DNA from: Metabacillus sediminilitoris
GTDB taxonomy: Bacteria > Bacillota > Bacilli > Bacillales > Bacillaceae
Length of the DNA: 64,000 nucleotides
Reading direction: 5' to 3'
Assembly: GCF_009720625.1 (NCBI RefSeq)
Contig: NZ_CP046266.1
Coordinates: forward strand, 228,501 to 292,500
In this document: in pieces, positions 22,337 through 31,124 of the stretch
Layout of the letters: the number at the start of each line of letters is the position of its first letter
Numbering within the stretch: the stretch's first letter is position 1
The notes under the pieces: generated by a model
What the model saw: only the letters and a program-made list of their open reading frames with translations
What the model was told of the DNA's origin: nothing
Database searches by the model: none
Position numbers and translations under genes: made by a program

Positions 22337-24859
22337 TTAATTATTTTCAATTAACTTATTTAGCTGTTCTACTTCTTTTCGAATACTAATGGTAGGTTCC
22401 CATGAATCGATAAGGTTGATAGCCTTTAGATTTGATTTTAGCGCTTTTGTATAATCTCCTTTGTGTAATAACAATTGGGCCATCCCATAGTGAAAATAAA
22501 TTAACTCAATTTGATTCGCCTTATTTTTGTCATAGAGAATACGATCAAAAGCTGCTATTGCCTTTTCGAATTCGTCACAATTCACATAGGCGACACCAAG
22601 ATGAAAATAGGCTTCAATCGTTTTTTCACCGCCATAGATAGAGCTAATTTCGTTGGCAGCTTCGTATAATTGAATTGCTTCTTCAAAATTTCTGTACAAT
22701 AAGCATAGGTCTCCTCGAACTAATAAAACTCGATGCTGAATAATAGGTGTAGTCTGAACATCCTTTACTTTTTCTAAAATAGCTTCCGCTTTCTCTCGTT
22801 TGTTTGCTTTTAAAAAAAGTCGCGATTTTAAGGCAAGTCCCCAAACCTTTAAGTCGTAAACATCGGTATGATCAGAATTTAAATGCTCGAGTATTTGAAG
22901 ACCGGCTTCGATTTGTTGAAGGGCTCCGTCCAAGTCATTGACTTCTATAAGTGCCCAACCTAATGTATCGATTCTAAAAAATGCTTCAAGCGTCTTTCTT
23001 TCTAATTGATTGGCATAATCAGCCGCTTTTAGGCCATATTCGATTCGTAATGGCAAGTTAATCCGACTTAAAAAATGACTTATCCGGGTGATGAGTTCAA
23101 TTAATATCTCCTTTTTTTCAGCCTGACTTGACCACTCTAAAACCTTAAGGATGTTCGGCCATTCTTTCTTAATTTGCTCCAAGTCACGACCGAGAAGATA
23201 ACTCCAATAAACAGAATTTGGCTGTTCCCGTTTTAAATGTGTTTCTAAGTAATGAATATAATATTTGCCCCATCGAAAGCGCGCTTCCTTTTCAAAATCT
23301 TGATTCTCAGACAAGTGTTGTTCGCCATAAGCTACGACAGTTTGATGTCCGAGATAATATAAATTCCCTTCAACACGTTCTGGCTGTATGAGGGCATAGG
23401 TCCGCATTTGTTCAACCGCATAATGAAACTTTCGAACATCTAATCCCGCAGCTGCAGCCCAGCTCTCTTCATCAGGAGGTTTGCTGAAAAAGCATAGCAC
23501 CTGCCATAGTCGCTGGGTATTTTCATCACATCGTTTCCATGTGCGCCCGAAGAGGAAGTCAAAAAGTTCTAACAGGGAGTAGCCTGCTTTGCCTAGATCG
23601 TGAATTAGTTGCTGAGCTGGAATGTCATCATCTGAAATATACGCTATGCTTAGGGCCATCGCTTTAGGGTTTCCAGCGGTTGCTAAAATTAACTGATGCT
23701 TGATTTCAGGGGATATCGTTAATAACTGTTCGATTTTTTCTCGTTTCATTGGAGAATTACATGTTTGTAAGTAACGATGTATTTCATAAGAAAGAAAATC
23801 AAGAGCTTCCTCTTTTTCAAGGCCTTTAAGCTGAGTGGTCACCATTTCCCGAAAAGCATCCCTATATCTTAGATTTAAGTTCTCGCGAGATGTAAGGATG
23901 ACCTTAACACCTTGTGGAAGGTTAGTAATGAATTCGTGTATTGCACTTTCGGCGGTATCGATGCTGTCTACAATAAGCAAAACAGGTTCATTCCTGGAAT
24001 AATGAGCTAATGCATTCCGGACAACAAACCGTTTTTCATTAATTGATTTATCTATTTGTTCCACACGTCCGAGTTGGTAAGCAATTGTATTTAAAAAATC
24101 ACTAAAGCTTAACCCTTTCCAATCCGCACTAACCCAGATGATACTTTTAAATGTTGGCCAACCTACGCCAACTCTAACAGTATCTCCGTAGGGGTCCCCA
24201 GCACAGGCATAGGCTACCTCAAGAGCAATTGTCGTTTTCCCCATACCTGCCCATCCGGTAATTAAACAAACTGGTGAAGGAGAAAGAAGCCACTGACGGA
24301 TTGCTTCCACATCAAATCTCCGTCCGATAAAGTTGCCTGTCCAGCGTGTTGGCAAATTATGCGTTAATGGTTGTTCTTGATATGTATTCGTGTCACTGTC
24401 TTGTATATCGTGAAACAAACGTGTCACTACTTTTTCAATCTCTTCATCAAGAGGTGCACCGAATGACTCATCATTTCGTAACGTTTTTGCTTTTTTAAGA
24501 CATGACGTTACCCATACAGGTAAGGCAGGTTTGATAACAGGTATCGTAGTGGTCTCGAGTAGTTTTATAAACCATTGAATATTCATATCCGTTTTTTCAA
24601 GAATGATCCAGAGAATCCCGAAAAGCTTTCCGTCGTCAATTCGTCCGGGAATATATTTTGCGCCCATCTGTCCAATCCAGCTTTTAATCGTGTTGGAAGA
24701 GACGCCTAGCTGGTAAGCAATTTTATCTAAATAAGATTGTCCTGAAGGATTAGTTTCATTTTTTTTTCTTCGAATCTTATAATCAGGATGGAGTTTTAAT
24801 GACTTAACACCAGCAGATAACAGTTCCGCGAAATTTTTCTGATCTTCAAGTTCAGCCAT
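22337..24859 (-). CDS. gutR: GutR, STAND-type transcriptional activator of glucitol genes
   Basis: An 840-residue regulator close in size and layout to B. subtilis GutR (about 829). The N-terminus has a helix-turn-helix-like segment (about residues 42-65, KIAYQLGVSSNTIKSWIGQM). Next comes an NTPase core with Walker A GWAGMGKTT (202-210), Walker B PVLLIVDSID and the sensor VKVILTSRENLNLR, and then a long C-terminal region of helical TPR-like repeats, the probable glucitol sensor. In B. subtilis, glucitol makes GutR bind ATP and switch on gutB. AGGAGGTGGG lies upstream of the ATG. The structured repeat at 24884 begins directly beyond this site. Divergent from gutB. Confidence 0.9.
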   Translation of the reverse strand: MAELEDQKNFAELLSAGVKSLKLHPDYKIRRKKNETNPSGQSYLDKIAYQLGVSSNTIKSWIGQMGAKYIPGRIDDGKLFGILWIILEKTDMNIQWFIKLLETTTIPVIKPALPVWVTSCLKKAKTLRNDESFGAPLDEEIEKVVTRLFHDIQDSDTNTYQEQPLTHNLPTRWTGNFIGRRFDVEAIRQWLLSPSPVCLITGWAGMGKTTIALEVAYACAGDPYGDTVRVGVGWPTFKSIIWVSADWKGLSFSDFLNTIAYQLGRVEQIDKSINEKRFVVRNALAHYSRNEPVLLIVDSIDTAESAIHEFITNLPQGVKVILTSRENLNLRYRDAFREMVTTQLKGLEKEEALDFLSYEIHRYLQTCNSPMKREKIEQLLTISPEIKHQLILATAGNPKAMALSIAYISDDDIPAQQLIHDLGKAGYSLLELFDFLFGRTWKRCDENTQRLWQVLCFFSKPPDEESWAAAAGLDVRKFHYAVEQMRTYALIQPERVEGNLYYLGHQTVVAYGEQHLSENQDFEKEARFRWGKYYIHYLETHLKREQPNSVYWSYLLGRDLEQIKKEWPNILKVLEWSSQAEKKEILIELITRISHFLSRINLPLRIEYGLKAADYANQLERKTLEAFFRIDTLGWALIEVNDLDGALQQIEAGLQILEHLNSDHTDVYDLKVWGLALKSRLFLKANKREKAEAILEKVKDVQTTPIIQHRVLLVRGDLCLLYRNFEEAIQLYEAANEISSIYGGEKTIEAYFHLGVAYVNCDEFEKAIAAFDRILYDKNKANQIELIYFHYGMAQLLLHKGDYTKALKSNLKAINLIDSWEPTISIRKEVEQLNKLIENN

Positions 24860-24883
24860 AGTACCTACCCACCTCCTAATATT

Positions 24884-25083
24884 TTTATCCCATTCTTAAC
24901 GGGCAGTAAGACTCCCACTTCAAGATTCGAGAGAAACAAAAAAGATAAGTGGGAGATCCGACGAAGGACAGGACGTCCAAAGATCAGGCAAGACATAAGG
25001 ACGTGGCGTTTTATGCGTGATAAGTTTCGCTAACCATCAGTGGGGGATGAAGAAAACCCCCACTGATGGAAGTCTCACTTTAT
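24884..25083 (+). repeat. Structured 200-bp repeat, copy 1 (gutR-gutB gap)
   Basis: Begins CCCATTCTTAACGGGCAGTA and ends with the hairpin CCATCAGTGGGGG/CCCCCACTGATGG followed by AAGTCTCACTTTAT. It is over 85% identical by eye to 26610-26823 in the same orientation, apart from a 16-base deletion between two GAT triplets that removes ACCTGCCCGTAAA. An inner arm pair (TCCCACTT/AAGTGGGA) is also present. No reading frame. Confidence 0.9.
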
Positions 25084-25125
25084 TTTACCAATAGATCTCT
25101 TTTTGTATATGAAAAATTAACACGT

Positions 25126-25196
25126 AAAAGGTACAGCGTTACTGTACTTTTATACAGTATAAAAAGCTACTTGACCTTTGGATAAGCATGTAAAAT
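25126..25196 (+). promoter_or_regulatory. gutB promoter with probable GutR operator
   Basis: Two adjoining inverted repeats: GTACAG-N5-CTGTAC (25131-25147, flanked by AAAAG and TTTT) and the perfect palindrome TTTTATACAGTATAAAA (25148-25164). Seven bases later come TTGACC (25171-25176) and TAAAAT (25191-25196) with only 14 bp between them, too short for a good sigma-A promoter on its own. I recall that B. subtilis gutB has a suboptimal spacer and an inverted-repeat GutR site just upstream, which this layout matches. Confidence 0.7.
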
Positions 25197-25366
25197 TAGC
25201 CTTGTAACAGAGGGATCTGAAATGTATGCACTTACATCGCGATACTAGGAGGCATCATCGTCAACAAGAGCAGAATAAATGGATGTATTTTGTGAAAAAA
25301 AGATGAAGTTATCAAAATGATTTTAGACATGTATAGACAAGTTTGATGAAAGAAAGGAAATTGTCG

Positions 25367-26428
25367 ATGAAAAACACAGTACCGAAAAACATGAAAGCAG
25401 CTGTTATGCACAGCACGGGAGAAATTAGCATTGAAACATTGCCTGTACCCGGAATCAACCATGATGAAGTTTTGATTAAAGTCATGGCCGTTGGAATTTG
25501 TGGTTCAGATTTACATTATTATACCCATGGCAGAATTGGCAAATACATTGTGGAAAAGCCATTTATCCTCGGTCATGAGTGCTCAGGTGTGATTGCTGCT
25601 GTTGGATCGTCTGTAAATCAATTTAAAGTTGGTGATCGCGTGGCGGTCGAACCAGGTGTAACTTGTGGACATTGCGAAGCGTGTAAAGAAGGCCGTTATA
25701 ATCTTTGTCCAGATGTACAGTTTTTGGCAACACCACCGGTAGACGGTGCGTTTGTCCAATATATCAAAATGCGCCAAGACTTTGTCTTTTCGATTCCAGA
25801 TTCGCTGTCCTTTGAAGATGCTGCCTTAATTGAACCTTTTTCTGTTGGTATTCATGCAGCGAATAGAACAAATCTCCAACCTGGATCAACGATTGCGATT
25901 ATGGGAATGGGTCCGGTTGGGTTAATGGCTGTTGCTGCTGCCAAAGCATTTGGGGCAGGCACCATCATCGTGACTGACTTGGAGCCGTTACGACTTGATG
26001 CCGCAAAAAAAATGGGTGCAACTCATGTGATCAATATCCGTGAACAAGACGCTCTCCATGAAATCTCTTGTATTACAAATGGCAGAGGAGTTGACGTTGC
26101 TTGGGAAACAGCTGGAAATCCAGCAGCGCTGCAATCTGCACTAGCTTCTGTGCGCCGTGGTGGAAAACTTGCGATTGTCGGTTTACCTTCGCAAAATGAA
26201 ATACTGCTTAATGTCCCATTTATCGCTGACAATGAAATTGATATTTATGGCATTTTCAGATATGCAAACACGTATCCAAAAGGGATTCAATTCCTCGCTA
26301 ACGGTATCGTTGACACTAAGCACCTTATAACAGATCGCTATTCATTAGCAGATACACGTGAAGCGATGGAACGAGCACTTAATTTTAAAAATGAATGCTT
26401 AAAAATTATCGTCTATCCAAATGATTAA
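25367..26428 (+). CDS. gutB: Sorbitol (glucitol) dehydrogenase
   Basis: Zinc-dependent medium-chain dehydrogenase that oxidises glucitol to fructose with NAD. 353 residues. The N-terminal catalytic domain has GICGSDLHYY (catalytic-zinc Cys), GHECSG (His-Glu) and the structural-zinc loop CGHCEACKEGRYNLC. The Rossmann fold has MGMGPVGLMAVAAAKAFGA. Very close to B. subtilis GutB by eye. An ATG eight codons earlier is in frame, but GAAAGGAA lies between them, and homologues start MKNTVP-like, so 25367 is chosen. It feeds fruC by producing fructose. Confidence 0.95.
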   Translation: MKNTVPKNMKAAVMHSTGEISIETLPVPGINHDEVLIKVMAVGICGSDLHYYTHGRIGKYIVEKPFILGHECSGVIAAVGSSVNQFKVGDRVAVEPGVTCGHCEACKEGRYNLCPDVQFLATPPVDGAFVQYIKMRQDFVFSIPDSLSFEDAALIEPFSVGIHAANRTNLQPGSTIAIMGMGPVGLMAVAAAKAFGAGTIIVTDLEPLRLDAAKKMGATHVINIREQDALHEISCITNGRGVDVAWETAGNPAALQSALASVRRGGKLAIVGLPSQNEILLNVPFIADNEIDIYGIFRYANTYPKGIQFLANGIVDTKHLITDRYSLADTREAMERALNFKNECLKIIVYPND

Positions 26429-26459
26429 CCTGTGCTAATGATGAATATTTCCGACACTT

Positions 26460-26482
26460 AGGCTAAAGTGCCTAGCCTTTTA
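26460..26482 (+). terminator. Possible weak terminator after gutB
   Basis: AGGCTA (26460-26465) pairs with TAGCCT (26473-26478), followed by only four T. It may partly separate gutB from gutP. Confidence 0.4.
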
Positions 26483-26609
26483 ATTAGTAATAAGTCTAAT
26501 TCTCCTGGAGCGGATTTAATGATTATGGTTAATCCGTTTCCAGTTCTATCTTTAAAAGATTGTAAGTGAAGAGGAACGTTGATTAAGGTTCAAAAACCAA
26601 GGCGTTACT

Positions 26610-26823
26610 TTTTACCCCATTGTTAACGGGTAGTAAGACTTTCACTTCAAGATTCGAGAGAAACAAAAGAAGATAGTGGGAGATACCTGCCCGTAAAGAT
26701 CCGACGAAGGACAGGACGTCAAAAGATCAGGCGAGACATAAAGTGGCGTACTAAGCGTGATAAGTTTCGCTTACCATCAGTGGGGGATGAAGAAAACCTC
26801 CACTGATGGCAGTCTCACTTTAT
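26610..26823 (+). repeat. Structured 200-bp repeat, copy 2 (gutB-gutP gap)
   Basis: The fuller copy. Left hairpin: ACGGGTAG...CTGCCCGT enclosing TTCACT...AGTGGGA. Right hairpin: CCATCAGTGGGGG...CCTCCACTGATGG. Between them is the conserved core CCGACGAAGGACAGGACGTC. It sits in the 490-base gap between gutB and gutP, which are adjacent in B. subtilis. Nothing else in 26429-26919 is recognisable apart from the ribosome site of gutP. Confidence 0.9.
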
Positions 26824-26919
26824 AGGAAGAGGGATTGAGAGATTGGTTTGGCATATCCATCTTATCGACTTGAATACTTCCAATGAAATGAATAATGAAA
26901 ACGGATTCTGGAGGTATAA

Positions 26920-28317
26920 ATGATGATCGAAACAGAACAATTACCGGTAGTAAAGTCTAAATACAACGAGAAATCTAACTCTAGTGCGGGTTTGTCCTGG
27001 CTAGAACGAATTGGATACGGAATAGGGGATATGTCCTATAATATTGTATTCCAATTTGTTAACGCGTATCTTCTATTTTATTATACGGACGTGGGTGGGA
27101 TTCATCCCGCGGTGATCGCAACTTTGTTTCTAGTCGTACGAGTTTTAGATGCGATATTTGACCCAATTATGGGAGTTATTTTAGATAAAACCAACACGAG
27201 GTGGGGAAAAGCAAGACCATATTTATTATGGGTCTCACTTCCTTTTGCATTATTCACTTTCTTGTGTTTTACGACTCCTTACTTTGGACCAACTGGAAAC
27301 ATTATCTATGCGTACATTACCTATATTTTACTCGGCATGTCCTTTAGTATGCAAACGATTCCAGTTAACAGCTTAACCGGGCGGATTACAAATGATGTCC
27401 AAGAAAGAACGGTACTAACGACAACACGTATGATATTGGTTTATATTGGGATCCTTCTTTCCATTGCATGTGCAACACCACTTGCTACAGCTTTAGGTGG
27501 TGAGAACCAAGCATTTGGATTTCAGATGACGGCTTTAGTCTACGCGATTGTCAGTATCGTTTTAAACCTTTTTAGCTTTTTTACAGTACGAGAGCGAATT
27601 GTCCCGAAAAAGAGCGAAAAGCATGGGTTGAAAATGACTTTATCTGTTTTGTTTAAAAACAAGCCTTTGTTAATCCTTGCTTCATCATTTTTGGCGTTTG
27701 CCATTGGGTTTAATATTAAACTCAGTACAATGGTGTACTACTTTATGTACAATGTCGATCAAAAGGAATTAGTGTTCTTTGGAACTGTTTTATTTTTTGG
27801 TGCAGCGTTAATTAGTAACTTATTTATACCTGTATTTTCTGAAAAATGGGGTAGAAAGAATGTCATGATTATATCGGCCGCTATATCTCTTATTTCGTAC
27901 ATCGGGCTGCATTTTACTCCCTATTCTTCGATCACCTTCATTTTAATTTGGTTGTTTGCTTCAGGATTCTTTACGACTCCATTGAATACGCTTGCTTGGG
28001 GCATGATTGCAGATTGTGTCGATTATGCTGAATGGAAAACTGGAGTTCGAGCAGATGGAGTTGTTATTTCAAGTATGAGTTTTACGAATAAATTAGGAGT
28101 TGCACTTGCTGGGTCGTTCTCTGCAATTTATTTAGGGATAGCAGGATATATTCCTAATGCAGATCAAACAGTAACTTCACTAAACGCTATTAAAAATATG
28201 AATGCATTGATACCAGGACTTTTTATTTTACTTTCCATCATAATCATCTGCTTCTATTCTTTAACTGAAAAAGTATATAAAAAGATGATTTCAGAGTTGG
28301 AGCAAAGGTCTAACTAG
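26920..28317 (+). CDS. gutP: Glucitol transporter, GPH family symporter
   Basis: 465-residue, 12-segment membrane protein of the glycoside-pentoside-hexuronide:cation symporter family within the MFS. Typical motifs are the N-terminal [38 protein letters not shown] in the first loop, and the conserved [21 protein letters not shown] loop near residue 365-385. Placement between gutB and a fructokinase makes glucitol uptake the best reading, as for B. subtilis GutP. GGAGG lies 7 bases before the ATG. Confidence 0.9.
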   Translation: MMIETEQLPVVKSKYNEKSNSSAGLSWLERIGYGIGDMSYNIVFQFVNAYLLFYYTDVGGIHPAVIATLFLVVRVLDAIFDPIMGVILDKTNTRWGKARPYLLWVSLPFALFTFLCFTTPYFGPTGNIIYAYITYILLGMSFSMQTIPVNSLTGRITNDVQERTVLTTTRMILVYIGILLSIACATPLATALGGENQAFGFQMTALVYAIVSIVLNLFSFFTVRERIVPKKSEKHGLKMTLSVLFKNKPLLILASSFLAFAIGFNIKLSTMVYYFMYNVDQKELVFFGTVLFFGAALISNLFIPVFSEKWGRKNVMIISAAISLISYIGLHFTPYSSITFILIWLFASGFFTTPLNTLAWGMIADCVDYAEWKTGVRADGVVISSMSFTNKLGVALAGSFSAIYLGIAGYIPNADQTVTSLNAIKNMNALIPGLFILLSIIIICFYSLTEKVYKKMISELEQRSN

Positions 28318-28397
28318 GAGTGAATATCGTTATTCAATAATCAACAGAGATGTAAATCTTTCTTGGACTAACATAAATTTAGAATAAGTAAAAGAGT

Positions 28398-29405
28398 GTG
28401 ATATACGTGCAAAATTATAGAAGTAAAAATCTTTCAGTTGTATGTGTTGGAGAGTTATTAATTGATTTCTTTTGTACTGAAGTTGACGTTGATTTAATAG
28501 AGGGACGTCAATTTTTAAAAAGTGCTGGCGGTGCACCGGCCAATGTATCAGCTGCGATAGCAAAATTAGGTGGAGACGCAGCGTTTAGCGGAAAAGTAGG
28601 AAAGGATCCGTTTGGTTATTTTTTAAAACAAACATTGAACACTGTAAATGTTGATACATCCATGCTTGTCATGGATAAGAAAGCAGCAACAACGCTGGCC
28701 TTTGTTTCATTAAAGAAAAATGGAGAGCGAGACTTTGTCTTCCAAAGGGGAGCAGATGCTCTGTTAACAATGGAGGATATAGATCAAGATAAAATAAGTG
28801 ATGCGAAAATTCTCCATTTTGGTTCGGCAACAGCTATGTTATCTGATCCATTTTGTACAACCTATTTAAAGCTTATGTCCAATGCTAGGGATTTGGGTCA
28901 ATTTATATCTTTTGATCCTAACTATCGCGGCGATTTATGGAAGGGAAGAGTCAATGAATTTGTTACATTCGCAAAAAAGGCGATAGCTTTAAGTGATTTT
29001 GTTAAGGTAAGTGATGACGAGCTGGAGATAATCACAGGTACTAAAGATTATGAAGAAGGTGTTAATATCCTTCATACAATTGGAGCCAAGATTATAGCGG
29101 TTACGCTAGGTAAAAGAGGAACACTGCTGTCTAATGGTAAGAGAAATGAAATTGTAAAAAGCATTCCTGTTACATCAATTGATTCTACAGGCGCAGGAGA
29201 CGCTTTTGTCGGGGCAACTTTATTCAGATTAGCGAACACTGATCATATTAAATCTATTAATAACGATTTTGAGCAGCTACGTGAAATTGTGACTTTTGCG
29301 AATAAGGTTGGCGCTCTCGTTTGTACAAAAATAGGAGCGATTGAAGCACTGCCTTCTATTCAAGAGATAGAAAGATCTTTGTTTCAAAAGTATGTAGAAA
29401 TTTAA
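28398..29405 (+). CDS. fruC: Fructokinase, PfkB family (YdjE)
   Basis: PfkB-family sugar kinase of about 335 residues, with [18 protein letters not shown] near the N-terminus and the catalytic [12 protein letters not shown] (Asp of GAGD) at about residues 262-273. It phosphorylates the fructose made by GutB, completing glucitol to fructose 6-phosphate (or fructose 1-phosphate, not decidable here). The protein resembles B. subtilis YdjE/FruC in the same location. The start is uncertain: GTG at 28398 or GTG at 28407. Confidence 0.88.
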   Translation: MIYVQNYRSKNLSVVCVGELLIDFFCTEVDVDLIEGRQFLKSAGGAPANVSAAIAKLGGDAAFSGKVGKDPFGYFLKQTLNTVNVDTSMLVMDKKAATTLAFVSLKKNGERDFVFQRGADALLTMEDIDQDKISDAKILHFGSATAMLSDPFCTTYLKLMSNARDLGQFISFDPNYRGDLWKGRVNEFVTFAKKAIALSDFVKVSDDELEIITGTKDYEEGVNILHTIGAKIIAVTLGKRGTLLSNGKRNEIVKSIPVTSIDSTGAGDAFVGATLFRLANTDHIKSINNDFEQLREIVTFANKVGALVCTKIGAIEALPSIQEIERSLFQKYVEI

Positions 29406-29483
29406 CAGAGATTAAACAAAATTTTATTTATCTCTATAATAAAAATTGCTCAAATTTTGTTCATAGACTTTTTTTCTTCTGTT

Positions 29484-29594
29484 TTAAAATATTTTAAGTG
29501 AAAGATAAAGACCTAATATCAATGATTTTATTAAACTATTATCTCTATTAAATGCCATGATAAATAGGCGGTATGATTAATAAGTGCCTCAAAC
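29484..29594 (+). repeat. Dispersed degenerate repeat, copy 1
   Basis: The stretch from AAATATTTTAAGTGAAAGA to ATGATAAATAGGCGGTATGAT aligns with 40037-40150 at roughly 70% identity with small gaps. It runs straight into the right att-like repeat. No reading frame. Confidence 0.6.
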
Positions 29595-29624
29595 CCTTGA
29601 TATGACTGGGTTTGTAAGTGGAAT
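29595..29624 (+). repeat. Right copy of the 30-bp direct repeat (att-like)
   Basis: 25 of 30 positions match 21971-22000, including the blocks CCTTGATAT, GGGTTT and TAAGTGGAAT at identical spacing. The two copies bracket gutR, gutB, gutP and fruC, 7.6 kb. Confidence 0.6.
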
Positions 29625-29642
29625 GCTAACATTGAGGATTTT

Positions 29643-29847
29643 AACGGAGGCTTCTCATGAGTTGTGAAAACTTGTGGGAAGCTTCTTTTTTCATTGAATT
29701 TCGAAAAAAGTTTGAAGCGAAGTATCGAGCATTTGTACCCATAGATAAGGTTGGGACGGTCTGGTCGTTCGTTTCAACTTTTGTTTCTTTTAACTTTTCA
29801 CTCGCTTTATCAATTAAGGTGATATTTCCAAATCCGTTTTGAACCCC
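29643..29847 (-). pseudogene. Coding-like remnant of unknown origin
   Basis: The minus strand is open for about 68 codons without a start codon, with a natural composition (contains DKASEKLKETKVETNDQT and MGTNARYFASNFFRNS). I do not recognise the family. It overlaps the hairpin at 29646. It may be a 5'-truncated gene remnant. The rest of the 780-base fruC-phnD gap contains a repeat, the att-like site, and the phosphate-box-like repeats listed next. Confidence 0.35.
29646..29691 (+). terminator. Imperfect hairpin terminator downstream of fruC
   Basis: GGAGGCTTCTCATGAGTT (29646-29663) pairs imperfectly with AACTTGTGGGAAGCTTC (29669-29685), followed by six or more T. It is placed 240 bases after fruC and just after the att-like repeat. 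Confidence 0.6.
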
Positions 29848-29929
29848 TTAGATATGTTGAATAGAAAAGGTACAGTCCCTTTTTATCTTTCCCCGATTAA
29901 AAAAGCATTATCAGAATCCCTATATTTAC

Positions 29930-29978
29930 TTTACAATTATTAACTTAATCTTTACGCCAGGAAAATATTAAATTAACA
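29930..29978 (+). promoter_or_regulatory. Possible PhoP box upstream of the phnDCEE operon
   Basis: TTTACA (29930), TTAACT (29940), TTTACG (29951) and TTAACA (29973) are in one orientation at spacings of 10, 11 and 22 bases, so on one face of the helix. That resembles the PhoP site of Bacillus (repeats of TT(A/T/C)ACA about 11 bp apart). A clear -10 element is not evident, and the site is about 210 bases before the phnD start. Confidence 0.45.
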
Positions 29979-30188
29979 ATCCATCTGTATATTGTTAGTT
30001 GAATACAAGTTGAATACCACGAGAGGTGAGAGAGAATCCAATCTCAATTTTTACATAGGTAAGAAGGAACTTAGTAGGGTAATCAATGGTTTAAAGTTTT
30101 AAGTTTCAGAGTTTTTAGGGTCTAGAAATTTCGAATTAAGTGTCCATTTAATGATTGTTAAATTAACTCTAAGAAGGAGACAAACAAA

Positions 30189-31124
30189 ATGATGAAAAAA
30201 TTATCAAAATTCTTCCTAACAGTAGGACTTGTATCCACTTTGGCAGCGTGTGGGAATCAAGCGAGTTCAACATCTTCAGCTTCCGAAGGTACAGAAAACA
30301 AGGGATGGCCGGAAGAACTGACATTGGTTCAAATGCCAAATGAAAACAATCCAAATGCAGCTTCTATGCATACATCCTTGAGAGATCACCTTTCTGAGGA
30401 ATTAGGAATTGAGGTGAAAGAGTTTGAAGGCGGCAGTTACGCTGTTGGTATTGAAGCATTAGCAAGTGGGAATTTAGATATTATGCTCGCTAGTCCAATG
30501 AGCTATTACCAAGCAGATAAACTTGCAGGTGCGGAATTGTTAGTTACTCCTCAAGTAGAGGGTCTTGAATATTATACTGCTTTTATTACAAAAAAAGATA
30601 ATGAAGAAATCAACAAGATGGAGGATTTAAAAGGAAAGAACTTTGCGTTTGTAAATGCCGCTTCTTCTTCAGGTTATCTTTATCCAAAGGGAACCCTGGT
30701 TCAAGAGTTTAACCTAGATCCAGATTTGGTCGAGCAGTCTGGCTACTTTTTTGAAAATGTGACCTTTTCCGAATCCCACCCAAATAGTGTCATGGGAGTA
30801 AAGATGGGTGACTTTGACGCAGCGGCAGTAGCTCAAGGGCAGCTGGATAGTATGATTGAGGCAGGAACCATTAAGGAAGATGAATTCAAAACAATTGGAC
30901 GTACAGATGATATTCCTGATGCTTCTTATATTGTTCGTGAGGATTTACCTGAAGATTTTAAAAAGGCCTTAAGGGATGCGTTTGTATCATTTGAAGATGA
31001 GAAATATTTTGAGGCCGTCCATAATGATCCAAAGGCACGTTTTGTAGCGACTGAACAAGATTATTATGATCCTACGATTGAAATGTTAGATGCTATAAAT
31101 GCGTTAGAGGAAGAAGCAAAATGA
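30189..31124 (+). CDS. phnD: Substrate-binding lipoprotein of a phosphonate/phosphite-type ABC importer
   Basis: A 311-residue lipoprotein: basic start, hydrophobic stretch and lipobox LAACG (Cys about residue 21), then a Ser/Thr-rich linker. The mature part has PhnD-family features: VQMPNENNPNA near the start, LASGNLDIMLASPMSYYQA, and VNAASSSGYLYP, the loop that binds phosphonate in relatives. GAAGGAG lies before the ATG, which starts a four-gene ABC operon. The family binds phosphonates, phosphite, or phosphate esters; the true ligand cannot be read from sequence. It overlaps phnC by four bases (ATGA). Confidence 0.85.
   Translation: MMKKLSKFFLTVGLVSTLAACGNQASSTSSASEGTENKGWPEELTLVQMPNENNPNAASMHTSLRDHLSEELGIEVKEFEGGSYAVGIEALASGNLDIMLASPMSYYQADKLAGAELLVTPQVEGLEYYTAFITKKDNEEINKMEDLKGKNFAFVNAASSSGYLYPKGTLVQEFNLDPDLVEQSGYFFENVTFSESHPNSVMGVKMGDFDAAAVAQGQLDSMIEAGTIKEDEFKTIGRTDDIPDASYIVREDLPEDFKKALRDAFVSFEDEKYFEAVHNDPKARFVATEQDYYDPTIEMLDAINALEEEAK

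Noticed and set aside
29657..29842. Plus-strand 61-codon frame downstream of fruC
   Set aside because: Starts inside a terminator hairpin with no ribosome site; the opposite strand looks more protein-like.
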